Program-made: the position numbers and the translations under genes
Notes under the pieces: generated by a model
Seen by the model: only the letters and a program-made list of their open reading frames with translations
The model's database searches: none
What the model was told of the DNA's origin: nothing
Shown here: positions 1 to 7,344 of the stretch, piece after piece
How positions within the stretch are numbered: the stretch's first letter is position 1
Layout of the letters: the number at the start of each line of letters is the position of its first letter
Assembly: GCF_026239735.1 (NCBI RefSeq)
Contig: NZ_JAPIVT010000021.1
Span: 32,723-96,722 of the forward strand
DNA: 64,000 bases
Reading direction: 5' to 3'
Source of the DNA: Pedobacter sp. MC2016-05
GTDB lineage: Bacteria; Bacteroidota; Bacteroidia; Sphingobacteriales; Sphingobacteriaceae

Positions 1-253
1 GAAGTGGAATTCTTGCACTGTCACCTAGTCCATGGTCACCATAATGAGTGAACATAAAAATGAAAAGTGTAATCGAAATAATTAAGCCACTTATAAACCA
101 AAGCTGCATTTTTTTCTTTGAAACTCTATCAAACCAACTATCTGGATTATAATGTCCGATGATTTTAAAAGTTTCAAGTGTTAAGAACGCATATATGCTC
201 CCTAAAATTGAAATTTTTAATAGTTCAAATACAAAGTGAAGTAACACTTCCAT
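1..253 (-). CDS. Hypothetical membrane protein, cut by window edge
   Basis: Reading from an ATG at 253 gives 84 residues without a stop before the window begins, so the C-terminus is missing. Two hydrophobic stretches are visible (about residues 4-26 and 51-66), separated by a short polar loop with a lysine cluster, which suggests a small inner-membrane protein. I do not recognise the family. It starts 42 bases past an attC-like half-site (295-317), the same spacing pattern as the other genes of this array, so it is probably one more cassette gene. Confidence 0.45.
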   Translation of the reverse strand, partial: MEVLLHFVFELLKISILGSIYAFLTLETFKIIGHYNPDSWFDRVSKKKMQLWFISGLIISITLFIFMFTHYGDHGLGDSARIPL

Positions 254-294
254 AGTCTGTTGTTTGTTGGTTTACGGTTGTCTTGGATTGACGA

Positions 295-344
295 ATAACG
301 TTTCAGGGCTTTGCGAATTTCTAATTCTACTTAATGAAATTATC
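295..344 (-). repeat. attC-like element E1, distal half (split by IS66)
   Basis: Plus-strand positions 295-317 read ATAACGTTTCAGGGCTTTGC followed by GAA. This matches the motif (A/C)TAACGTTT..GGGCTT.GCG seen at 3775 and 7211. Its partner arm lies at 2772-2793, on the other side of the IS66 element. Removing the IS and one copy of the 8-bp duplication gives a palindrome of about 127 bp, the same size as the intact elements E2, E3 and E5. Confidence 0.6.
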
Positions 345-366
345 GTAAGCAGCCTACCAATTACAT
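345..366 (+). repeat. IS66 left inverted repeat
   Basis: The 22 bp starting GTAAGCAGCCTA match the reverse complement of 2687-2708 at 18 of 22 positions. The 8 bp just outside (337-344, AAATTATC) are repeated exactly at 2709-2716. Confidence 0.92.
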
Positions 367-412
367 CTTTTAAATAACTTTCACGATGTTTTTCTTTGCA
401 TAAAAGAAATAT

Positions 413-691
413 ATGAGAACATCAGAAGAAAAAATGTTAGCAGTTGAGGCTTGGCGCACCAGTGGGCTTAGCCAGAATGAATACTGTAAGACCCTTGGAG
501 TCAAACGTACCACTTTTGCCAACTGGGTATCGCGCAATAGACGAAAAAAAGCTGTTCCCAATTTTGTTAGAGTTACCATCCCTCCAGTTACAATTTCGAC
601 AGCTGTAGAGGTTGTTTACCCAAACGGAGTAATTATCAAGGCACCCGGTAATGACCTGAAAATGCTATCGCATTTAATAAAGCTGTACTAG
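413..691 (+). CDS. tnpA: IS66 TnpA (accessory transposition protein)
   Basis: This 92-residue protein has a helix-turn-helix N-terminus (TSGLSQNEYCKTLGVKRTTF, then NWV) typical of the IS66 OrfA group, followed by a short basic linker and a beta-rich tail ending in a leucine-rich stretch. In IS66 elements it is the first of three genes and is needed for transposition along with TnpB and TnpC. It starts at an ATG 68 bp inside the left end and is followed 11 bp later by tnpB. Confidence 0.85.
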   Translation: MRTSEEKMLAVEAWRTSGLSQNEYCKTLGVKRTTFANWVSRNRRKKAVPNFVRVTIPPVTISTAVEVVYPNGVIIKAPGNDLKMLSHLIKLY

Positions 692-702
692 CTATATTTT
701 CA

Positions 703-1032
703 TTGAGTTCTTCCCATATTTATCACCTCTATAAGCCCGGCTGTGACATGCGCAAAAGTTTTGACGGCCTCTGCGGGCTGGTTAGTTCCGAGCTGGGCAG
801 CTCCCCTACAAGTGGGGATGTGTTCATTTTTCTTAATAAAAGTGGCACACGCATCAAGCTTCTCCACTGGGAGCATGGAGGGTTTGTACTGTATTATAAA
901 AGACTTGAAAGTGGTACTTTTCGCCGTCCCACCAAAGATGGTAATCTTATATCCTGGAGCGATCTTGTTCTGATGGTTGAAGGTATACACGTGGTGAGGA
1001 GTATAACGAAAAAACGGTATTCATTAGTCTAA
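703..1032 (+). CDS. tnpB: IS66 TnpB (accessory transposition protein)
   Basis: The 109-residue product carries the hallmark IS66 OrfB sequence: HIYHLYKPGCDMRKSFDGL near the N-terminus, KLLHWEHGGFVLYYKRLE in the middle and a final FRRPTKDG segment. The frame opens at TTG 703; the next in-frame ATG is at 748, inside the conserved DMRKSFDGL motif, so the TTG start (or one just upstream) is more likely. It lies between tnpA and tnpC on the same strand. Confidence 0.87.
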   Translation: MSSSHIYHLYKPGCDMRKSFDGLCGLVSSELGSSPTSGDVFIFLNKSGTRIKLLHWEHGGFVLYYKRLESGTFRRPTKDGNLISWSDLVLMVEGIHVVRSITKKRYSLV

Positions 1033-1082
1033 AAACACACTTTTTACTTGCCCAAGCCATGGCTTTTTTGTATTTTTATGGT

Positions 1083-2680
1083 ATGGAAACGGCACTGGAA
1101 AACTTATCAAAGGAAGATCTTTTAAAGATCATTTCCGCCCGTGATCAGATTATTTCCGAGCATAAAAAAGTTATTCAGAATCATGAGAAAGTTATTCAGG
1201 ACCATGAAAAGATTATGCTCAATAATGAAACTGCCATTCTTGAAAATCACAGTACTATCTCGGCGCTGGGTGAGCAGGTAGACTACCTGAAAGCACAGGT
1301 TGCCATGTACAAACGCATGCAGTTCGGACAGAAGCGTGAACGCTTTGAGGGTGATCCAAACCAGGCAATGCTTCCCTTTGAAACTCCTGTTCAGGTGACC
1401 CTGTTACAGCAGGAAGAGGTCAAACAAAAGATAGAATATGTGCGCAAACGCCCCAATCACCATGGACGTGCAAAGTTACCATCCCACCTTCCCGTAGAAG
1501 AGATTGAGATCCATCCACAGGGTGATCTTACAGAAATGGTGTGTATTGGAAAAGAAATTACCGAGGAACTGGAATGTGAACCGGCACGCTTTTTCATCAA
1601 GCGTTATATCCGCTACAAATACGCAGGAAAAAACGGGGATGGGGTAAGTATTGCAGAACTGCCCGAGCGTGTCATAGATAAGGGAATACCGGGAGCAGGT
1701 TTGCTGGCCTCCATACTTACCGACAAGTATATCGACCACCTTCCCCTTTACCGGCAGAAGCAGCGCTTCGCCAGGGAGAATATCCAGATCCCTTCTTCCA
1801 CAATCGAAGGCTGGACAAAACAGGCACTCGAAAAACTTGAACCACTATATGATCAGCTCGTCTTCGACACAAAAACAAAGGGATATCTACAAGTCGATGA
1901 AACCCCGATAAGGGTAATGGATAGTGAAAAAAAGGCGCTTGCCATCAAGGTTATTACTGGGTCTACCATTCTCCCTTGGATGGAACCGTATTATTTGATT
2001 ACAGTCCTACCCGTGGGAGTAGTGCGCCTGTACCAATCCTGGGCAGCTTCAAGGGCTACCTCCAGACTGATGGCTATGCGGTATACCAAAAATATGCACA
2101 AAGCAAAGATATCATACACCTGGCCTGCTGGGCCCATGCCCGACGTGAGTTTGAAAAAGCACTTGATAATGATAAACCAAGAGCTGAAAAAGCCTTGTTG
2201 ATGATCCAGAAGCTTTATGCTGTGGAACGAAAAATCAGAGAACAAGGTTTATCTGCAGATCAGGCAAAAGAACTCCGCCTGGAGAAATCATTACCAATGT
2301 TGAATGATATCGGCAAATGGATCTTTGAAGAAATCAAGATAACATTGCCCAAAAGCCAGATTGGAAAGGCAATGGCCTATGCTTATGCAAGATGGGATGC
2401 CTTAAGTGCATACCTTTATGATGGCAGCCTTCAAATCGACAATAACCTGGTAGAAAATGCAATAAGACCGGTGAGCCTGGGCAGGAAAAACTATCTCTTT
2501 GCAGGAAGCCACCAAGCGGCGCAAAGATCAGCAATGATCTATTCTTTCTTTGCGATCTGCAAAAAACATGAGGTTAATCCCTACAAGTGGCTTAAATACA
2601 CGCTGGAAAATATTATGTCCATAAACCACAAGAAAATTAAAGACCTGTATCCACAGAACTTTAAAAATATAAATGGTTAA
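1083..2680 (+). CDS. tnpC: IS66 TnpC transposase, in two frames (-1 shift at A_AAA_AAG)
   Basis: The DDE transposase is split over two frames. Frame 1 runs from ATG 1083 (an upstream ATG at 1059 is also possible) and holds the N-terminal coiled coil (QIISEHKKVIQNHEKVIQDH), the zinc-finger-like region and the first catalytic Asp (LQVDETPI). Frame 2 continues with GACHQGYYWVYHSPLDGTV, the second Asp (LQTDGY), the CWAHARREF motif and the Glu (DNNLVENAIRP). The frames join if the ribosome slips back one base at 1928-1934, where the in-phase codons are AAA AAG preceded by A. The slipped reading restores the conserved YYWVY motif. Either this is programmed -1 frameshifting or an A was lost from an A8 run. 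The joined product would be about 530 residues, normal for the family. Confidence 0.85.
1927..1934 (+). promoter_or_regulatory. Slippery heptamer at the tnpC frame junction
   Basis: The run of seven A followed by G contains A_AAA_AAG with the zero-frame codons in the right phase (AAA 1929-1931, AAG 1932-1934). Re-reading the last G gives GGC GCT TGC CAT, which continues the conserved transposase sequence. This is the classic -1 slippery sequence used by several IS families. Programmed use in IS66 tnpC is inference; loss of one A is the simple alternative. Confidence 0.5.
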
Positions 2681-2686
2681 TTAGAT

Positions 2687-2708
2687 ATGTACTTTATAGG
2701 CTGCATAC
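2687..2708 (-). repeat. IS66 right inverted repeat
   Basis: The reverse complement begins GTATGCAGCCTA and matches the left end at 18 of 22 positions. It is followed by the second copy of the target duplication AAATTATC (2709-2716). Confidence 0.92.
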
Positions 2709-2793
2709 AAATTATCCTATGCTAACGTAATAAATAATTACTAAACTCGCATATCGCTTGTCGCCCAACAATTTGCAAAGCCGCTGCTATAAG
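2709..2793 (-). repeat. attC-like element E1, proximal half (split by IS66)
   Basis: Plus positions 2772-2793 read TTTGCAAAGCCGCTGCTATA plus AG. The core GCAAAGCC pairs with GGCTTTGC at 306-313. It lies 62 bp beyond the stop of the decayed cassette gene at 2855, where an attC site of a cassette would be expected. Confidence 0.55.
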
Positions 2794-2854
2794 CTGGCTT
2801 TACCTGTAAAATAATTTTCTAACTTTTTTAAACCCCTACTAGTAATTCCGAAAT

Positions 2855-3304
2855 CTATAATTCCTTTACTTCCTTAGTCAGAGGCTTTTTTGCATTTAAA
2901 TAATAAAAATCATTGTCAAATGCGATAAAGACATCTACTGAAACCCATAATTTACTTCTGTATTGAATTTTATAAATGTCTTTTTCGACCGACAAACTTT
3001 TAATGTTTATGGTCGTTATGAATTCCTCAATTATTTTCTTCTTTTACTCTAAGGTCTGGTTGGATAAAACTTTAACAATCTTGTAATCCTTCGATATCCT
3101 CCATAGTCCATAACCGCCAAGAATTAATAGAAATAAGGCTGGAAAAATAACTTGATATGTTTCACTATTTGGTTTTACTGATTGAAAAAATTTATAGAAA
3201 AAGAAAAGCCCACCTACTATCATAGAGGAACAAAGAATATAATTCAAAGCATCTTGTATTTTATCAGGCCTTTTTATCTGTTGTTCAAATTCTTGTGTTA
3301 ACAT
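2855..3304 (-). pseudogene. Small membrane protein gene with an in-frame stop
   Basis: From ATG 3304 the frame codes for a soluble head (MLTQEFEQQIKRPDKIQDAL), two hydrophobic segments (about residues 25-42 and 55-70), then a TAA at 3044-3046. Reading through that single TAA, the same frame stays open for another 62 codons (IIEEFITTINIKSLSVEKD and so on) to a stop at 2855. A 150-codon gene interrupted by one nonsense mutation is the simplest view. The alternative is a shorter 86-residue protein. The family is not recognised. It sits between attC-like elements E2 and E1. Confidence 0.55.
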
Positions 3305-3334
3305 TTTTGATTGATTGGAGCAATTTAGCATGCT

Positions 3335-3460
3335 TTAACGGTTCATGGCTTTGAAATGCTGGCGATTTTAGTACTAAACTTCATTAGTTGGACAAAGCTT
3401 AGATTTAGCACTTCACTTTCATAGAAGCACGACCCCCCGCTTTTGCGAAACGGCTGTAAT
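3335..3460 (-). repeat. attC-like element E2
   Basis: The plus strand reads TTAACGGTTCATGGCTTTGA at 3335-3354 and TTTTGCGAAACGGCTGTAAT at 3441-3460. These are degenerate versions of the two arms seen in E3 and E5. It is about 126 bp long. The last codons of the upstream cassette gene (3405-3758) run into it, as happens in some integron cassettes. Confidence 0.5.
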
Positions 3461-3758
3461 TGGCAATGAGTGATTTAGCAAAATCATCGGTTTTATTAAT
3501 GAGGTCATTCAGTACTTTGTCAATTTTCCTTTTCTCAAATTCTCCATAATCCAAGTACCTGTCAACGATTTTTTTCATTTCATGAATGAAGTGGCGGGCC
3601 TTGAAATATAAAGAAATGAATTCTATATAGTCAGCTGGATCGAAATGGGTTTCAATCTCTGTTGTCTTGTAAACCCATTGCTCAAAATCCTCAACTGATA
3701 ATTTGTTATTGAGGAGTTTAAAAAATTTGATTTGTATGTTTGTCGGAAATTTTTGCAC
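3405..3758 (-). CDS. Hypothetical cassette protein, possible immunity-type domain
   Basis: A 117-residue soluble protein. Residues 1-95 look like a genuine helical domain (LSVEDFEQWVYKTTEIETHF, DPADYIEFISLYFK), a pattern I associate loosely with small immunity-like proteins. The final 15 residues (RFAKAGGRASMKVKC) are read from the attC-like palindrome E2, so the native C-terminus may have been lost or replaced when the cassette boundary formed. It starts 17 bp from E3. The function is unknown. Confidence 0.5.
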   Translation of the reverse strand: MQKFPTNIQIKFFKLLNNKLSVEDFEQWVYKTTEIETHFDPADYIEFISLYFKARHFIHEMKKIVDRYLDYGEFEKRKIDKVLNDLINKTDDFAKSLIANYSRFAKAGGRASMKVKC

Positions 3759-3774
3759 GGCTTACAGCATTACT

Positions 3775-3905
3775 TATAACGTTTTTGGGCTTGGCGAAGG
3801 TGGCGACTTTCACCAAAAATGTTGATGCGGATAACCAAACTTTGATTAACCACAAATGTGTCTGCGGAGCACTGAACCGCCACTTTTGCCAAACCCGTGT
3901 TATAG
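3775..3905 (-). repeat. attC-like element E3 (best preserved)
   Basis: The left arm at 3775-3805 is TATAACGTTTTTGGGCTTGG then CGAAGGTGGCG. The right arm at 3879-3905 is CGCCACTTTTGCCAAACCCG then TGTTATA. The arms pair through TATAAC, GGGYTTGGC and GTGGCG, with unpaired bases on one side only, as in integron attC sites. Total length is about 131 bp. The start of the preceding cassette (TTATAGGGC, minus strand, near 4585) is complementary to GCCCTATAA at this element's outer end. Confidence 0.65.
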
Positions 3906-3914
3906 GGCGTTTTT

Positions 3915-4562
3915 CTAATCGAACTGTTTGTCAATCTGCTTTCTGTCATAGTCAAGTATCCAATTGTTATGCTCCTTATAAATTGGTCTTAATTTTTCTT
4001 TCTCTGCCGAAATAATGTCAAGTCCTCTGTCGTCATACATATGAAAGATAAGTTTCTTGTCAATGTTTACAAAGTAAATTTCTTTTCCTGTTAGAAATCC
4101 GTTTTGGTCAAGTCGTGGCTGTTTTGGCGGAAAGTCAGCATGTCCAATTGCTGTTAGAATATTCTTATAATCAATTCTGTCAGTGGTTAATTTAATAACT
4201 GCAACACTTCTTATGTCAAATTTATCTTCTGGTTCATAAAGTCGAAACTCTCTTGAGTAGCTGATTTCAGTCTTTTGGAGATTCTCAATTTGCTTAAATG
4301 TGAAATTTGAAAATCTAATTTTTCTTCGTTTGTATTTGTAGTCCATAAAAACCAAAAACACTTTGTCAGAATTGTTAAAGGCAGTTTGAAAAATTGTCGA
4401 AGCTCGTCTTATTACTTCTTGAAAATATTCGTCTGTGTAGGTTTCTCCAACTTGTAAGTCAAAACGAAGTCCGAAGTCCCAACTATAAAACAAAGGTTTT
4501 CGTATTCTTAGTCCTTTGAAATTGTCGTTTAAAAATTTTCTATATTCTTGCTTTGTTGTCAA
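3915..4562 (-). CDS. DUF3885-like protein
   Basis: A 215-residue soluble protein. The pattern YFQEVIRRASTIFQTAFNNS in the first third, LVFMDYKYKRRK, and the C-terminal HMYDDRGLDII followed by LRPIYKEHNNWILDYDR are what I know from DUF3885 proteins, whose function is unknown. The frame opens at TTG 4562. An ATG at 4575 is out of frame and stops after five codons, so either TTG is used or the start region has been damaged. The stop lies 10 bp from attC-like E3, making this a typical single-gene cassette. Confidence 0.6.
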   Translation of the reverse strand: MTTKQEYRKFLNDNFKGLRIRKPLFYSWDFGLRFDLQVGETYTDEYFQEVIRRASTIFQTAFNNSDKVFLVFMDYKYKRRKIRFSNFTFKQIENLQKTEISYSREFRLYEPEDKFDIRSVAVIKLTTDRIDYKNILTAIGHADFPPKQPRLDQNGFLTGKEIYFVNIDKKLIFHMYDDRGLDIISAEKEKLRPIYKEHNNWILDYDRKQIDKQFD

Positions 4563-4585
4563 GTTGTTGTCGTCATTTTAAAATG

Positions 4586-4720
4586 CCCTATAATATCTAA
4601 ATTTACGCATTTCGCAAAGCCGAATTAAATAACATTCGTAAATTTTTAACAAATTGGTGGTTTTACGAATCTTTTGAATGGATCAGTTCACAAAATATCC
4701 GTTCCTTCATGTTTGAAAAT
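4586..4720 (-). repeat. Array head sequence, copy 2
   Basis: This stretch is alignable with 7952-8075. Shared landmarks on the plus strand are TAATATCTAAATTTACGCAT here versus TAACATCTATCTTTACGCAA there, then CGCAAA, a TTTTACGAAT / TTTACGAAT block, and GATCAGTTCA versus AATCAGCTCA. Both copies stand directly upstream of a cassette gene and end in a core site (TTATAGGGC or TTAGCTGAT, minus strand). An attI-like or promoter role is possible but not shown. Confidence 0.45.
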
Positions 4721-4860
4721 CAATTAGAGAATATAATGATATGAGGTTTAATATAAATAAAATCATTGTAGGAGGTTAATTGATTTCTACAATAGGTATA
4801 GTAGTTCGAGTCTAAAAAGGGTAGTGCTATGGCCTAAATAACACCTCGTTTGCGACCTTT

Positions 4861-5219
4861 CTATTTTTTTGTAGCAACAATAATTATCAAAGACGGAAGA
4901 GTATAGAAAACATAAGCACCTTCTTTTGTTACCATCAGGCCAAGTGCCTCAAACGTTTCAAACGAACTGTCGCCAAAACTAGTTCTAAGTATGTTTTCTA
5001 TTAGTATCTCTATTTTTGCGATACATTTTCAAGTTCAGAAGTTATTTTCGTTTGTTCAATCGAATGGTTGAATAAGTCATAAGTATAAAAATATCAATCC
5101 CAAAAGATTTTCCTGTAGTCAATTTCTTGGCTGCTCCGATCATTAACAAGCCTAAACCTTTACCCACTTCTAAAACTTGTTCATCCTCAAACCAGCCACC
5201 TCTACCCTCATTAAACCTT
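4861..5219 (-). pseudogene. Remnant of a class I SAM-dependent methyltransferase
   Basis: In the minus direction the first part reads GGWFEDEQVLEVGKGLGLLM then IGAAKKLTTGKSFGIDIF, which is the SAM-binding motif I and following strand. After frame changes and a missing middle, the end of the enzyme reappears as ETFEALGLMVTKEGAYVFYT then LPSLIIIVATKK, with a TAG stop at 4861. Start codon, motif continuity and central region are gone, so the gene is dead. It follows the lipoprotein gene at 5236 on the same strand. Confidence 0.7.
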
Positions 5220-5235
5220 TATCCAACCTTGTTCT

Positions 5236-5949
5236 TTAACACAAAAGCCACCATAAAGTAAAGTAATTTAACTTTCCATTTTTGAAATAAAATAAAAAGG
5301 CATCATCTCTCTTTTCTCCTAAAGAAAATCTGGCTCTAACCTCGTTCTTATTAGCTAATTTTTCAATTTCCGCATTCGGAAATATTTTTTTGAATCCTTC
5401 CAGAGTTGTATTCCTATCTAATGTAATATTCTGACTGATTATTTTAAAAGAATTGTTTTCAGCAGAAGCCCGATCAAATAATACCAGGTGGTTGTTAGTA
5501 TTATATTCAATTTTTTTCAGGTAGATAGTTGTAATTTCACTGTTGAATCTTTCAAACGTTCCTTTTTCTTTACTTGCAGGGCCATACTTTTTTATCATCC
5601 ATTCTTTATCCAACCATTCGAAAGGATTTCCACATTCCCAGAGCGTCGTTTTTACCGAATCGTTTCTCGGGTATATGGCGTGAAATTGAGTTTTAGATAA
5701 TATCACTTTATGTCCGTTTATTAATGCATTTTCAATTTTGATAGACTTTGAAGTGTAAACAGGATTGATATTCGGATCTTTTTTGTCTTCAGTTAGGGTG
5801 TCTTCCCGTTTTAGGCTGTCATTTTGTGGATTACGGTTTTTCTGTACTTTAACAATAGCATCTTTTGGTTGTTCTTTTTTATCGCTTCTACAACCCATAA
5901 TTGTTAGAAACGTTGCAATAATTATGGTTAAGATTATTTTTTTCTCCAT
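5236..5949 (-). CDS. Hypothetical lipoprotein
   Basis: A 237-residue protein with a lipoprotein signal (KKIILTIIIATFLTIMGC, cysteine at residue 20), then a lysine/aspartate-rich linker up to about residue 65 and a globular domain. The lipobox predicts attachment to an inner or outer membrane leaflet. The domain is not recognised; it contains conserved-looking stretches WECGNPFEWLDKEWM and LFYFKNGKLNYF. It starts about 210 bp from the partial attC-like element E4. Confidence 0.65.
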   Translation of the reverse strand: MEKKIILTIIIATFLTIMGCRSDKKEQPKDAIVKVQKNRNPQNDSLKREDTLTEDKKDPNINPVYTSKSIKIENALINGHKVILSKTQFHAIYPRNDSVKTTLWECGNPFEWLDKEWMIKKYGPASKEKGTFERFNSEITTIYLKKIEYNTNNHLVLFDRASAENNSFKIISQNITLDRNTTLEGFKKIFPNAEIEKLANKNEVRARFSLGEKRDDAFLFYFKNGKLNYFTLWWLLC

Positions 5950-6009
5950 TTTGATATTGTTTTAAGATCGGTTCTGTAAAACTACAGCCAAATGTTTATC
6001 TTATATTGA

Positions 6010-6161
6010 TAGTGCGCAGCAGGAGATGAACTATGTAGGTTCATTTTGCTTTTCTAACAGGGAAGTTCATTTATGTTTTTTCAACAAAGTGTTTCTGCGG
6101 AACACAAAACTTTCAGCTACCACTGAACTATCTGCAGATTACGAAACTCGTGTTATAGGGC
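6010..6161 (-). repeat. attC-like element E4, only one arm clear
   Basis: Positions 6139-6161 read TTACGAAACTCGTGTTATAG then GGC, matching the right arm of E3 (CCAAACCCGTGTTATAGGGC). A second block shared with E3 is GTGTTTCTGCGGAACAC (6089-6105) versus GTGTCTGCGGAGCAC. No convincing left arm was found. It lies 11 bp from the stop of the gene at 6172, the usual cassette spacing. Confidence 0.4.
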
Positions 6162-6171
6162 ATATTTTTTA

Positions 6172-6822
6172 TCATATTCCAATCCAGTTTTCTAATTTTC
6201 TTTTAAACTCGTCCACCGCAAGCCAAGTGTTTACTTTTTGTTCATCTCTCTTATCGTATGCTGTCAAATACTGTATATAAATTTGTTCTCCTTTATTAAG
6301 GTCGGGAATTTTTGTCACAAATCCATTTTGTTTCATTTCTGTTATTGACTGATAGAAATCTACTTTGTTTTGAAGTCTTGGTGGAAACCAGTCGTCATTT
6401 TCGGCTCTTAAATTTAAAACTTCTCCGTCTTCTGTTCCAATATGCAATGTCCATTCATTATTGTCTGCTTGTATCGCGTCCAGGTGTTCTCCCGTCGCTG
6501 TGTCGAAGGTTATTTCGTCATTGATTTTGTCAAGCAAACAATAGGTTTCAAGCTTTTCGACAATTGAAGTCGTTTTTTCAATCCTAAAAATCCAGCCGAA
6601 ACTGTCAGTCAAGCTGTCGCCATTATAAAGCGGGACTTTTATTTTAAATGAAACGATTTCAATTTTGTGTCCGTTTGTTTTAAAAATTTCCGAACTGCCG
6701 TTTTCATATTTCTGTGTTTCAATAGCACGGTCTCGTCCTTTACAGATAAATCCGCAACGAATAACTCCCAAAGGGGTCTTAAATTCTCGTTTTATTTCAG
6801 TTGTCAACAACAAATTCATCAT
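6172..6822 (-). CDS. Hypothetical cassette protein
   Basis: From ATG 6822 the protein is about 216 residues; the frame is open to a TTG at 6876 but that extension reads poorly. Predicted soluble and mixed alpha/beta, with notable segments KREFKTPLGVIRCGFICKGR, DSFGWIFRIEKTTSIV and NNEWTLHIGTEDGEVL. Family not recognised. It follows the frameshifted gene at 6898-7187 on the same strand, so cassette E5-E4 may carry two genes. Confidence 0.5.
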   Translation of the reverse strand: MMNLLLTTEIKREFKTPLGVIRCGFICKGRDRAIETQKYENGSSEIFKTNGHKIEIVSFKIKVPLYNGDSLTDSFGWIFRIEKTTSIVEKLETYCLLDKINDEITFDTATGEHLDAIQADNNEWTLHIGTEDGEVLNLRAENDDWFPPRLQNKVDFYQSITEMKQNGFVTKIPDLNKGEQIYIQYLTAYDKRDEQKVNTWLAVDEFKRKLENWIGI

Positions 6823-6897
6823 TGAGCATAACTTTGGTTCCAGCAGTAAAATCTTGATTTCTTTTCCATTTGTCAATTATGCGAAATATGTTGATAC

Positions 6898-7187
6898 CTA
6901 ATTTCTGTCCGTGTAGTCACAAAATAGTTCCCATTCTTTTGTCGGTGTGAACCATTCCCAAATTCTTGTGAAGTCTGCAACATTATCTCCTTCAATTTCA
7001 TATAGGTCTTCAATAAATTCGTTCTTGAATTTATTGAGTTCGTCATCCTTTTTTTATCTAAAATATCAATCAAAAGATTTTCTGCTTTGTGTAACTCGTC
7101 AAACAATTCAAACAACTCCCATTTTTTCCAATATTCAATTTTGGAAAGTCCGTCAGATTTACGTTTTTGAAATAGTCGTTTGAACAT
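6898..7187 (-). pseudogene. Small cassette gene with a frame change in a T7 run
   Basis: ATG 7187 opens MFKRLFQKRKSDGLSKIEYW then KKWELFELFDELHKAENLLIDILDKK. At the T7 run 7049-7055 (A7 on the coding strand) the frame must shift by -1 to continue sensibly as DDELNKFKNEFIEDLYEIEG then DNVADFTRIWEWFTPTKEWEL, ending at TAG 6898. The rescued protein of about 96 residues is acidic and Trp-rich, as many small immunity proteins are, though that is only a resemblance. Either one base is missing from the assembly, or the gene is broken, or slippage occurs. Confidence 0.5.
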
Positions 7188-7207
7188 AATGTTGGTTTTT
7201 AAGCTTG

Positions 7208-7344
7208 CAGCTAACGTTTCGGGGCTTGGCGTTCGGGCGGGATTTCGAACCACAGAAGCTGATATTATTACTAATGTTCAATTGAAAAATTGCTGTTGAA
7301 TTTTGCACTTCTGCCCGCCTGACGCAAAACCCTTGTTAGCTGAT
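7208..7344 (-). repeat. attC-like element E5
   Basis: The left arm at 7208-7241 is CAGCTAACGTTTCGGGGCTT then GGCGTTCGGGCGGG; the right arm at 7314-7344 is CCCGCCTGACGCAAAACCCT then TGTTAGCTGAT. The arms pair through GCTAAC/GTTAGC, GGGYTT.GCG and GGCGGG, with asymmetric extra bases. It is 137 bp long. The outer core ATCAGCTAA pairs exactly with TTAGCTGAT at the other end of the cassette (minus strand, near 7950). Confidence 0.65.

Larger units (their letters stand above)
345..2708 (+). mobile_element. IS66-family insertion sequence, complete, 2364 bp
   Basis: Seen directly: imperfect 22-bp terminal inverted repeats (345-366 and 2687-2708, 18/22 identical), an exact 8-bp direct repeat AAATTATC on both sides (337-344, 2709-2716), and three genes in the order tnpA-tnpB-tnpC. 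The 8-bp duplication and three-gene layout are standard for IS66. The perfect duplication and near-complete termini suggest a fairly recent insertion. The target is the middle of an attC-like palindrome. The only defect is a frame change in tnpC. Confidence 0.95.

Noticed and set aside
3740..4015. 91-codon plus ORF
   Set aside because: It runs through the attC-like palindrome E3 and the end of the DUF3885 gene; no independent coding signal.
6026..6280. 84-codon plus ORF across E4
   Set aside because: It crosses the attC-like arm and the 3' end of a better-supported minus gene.
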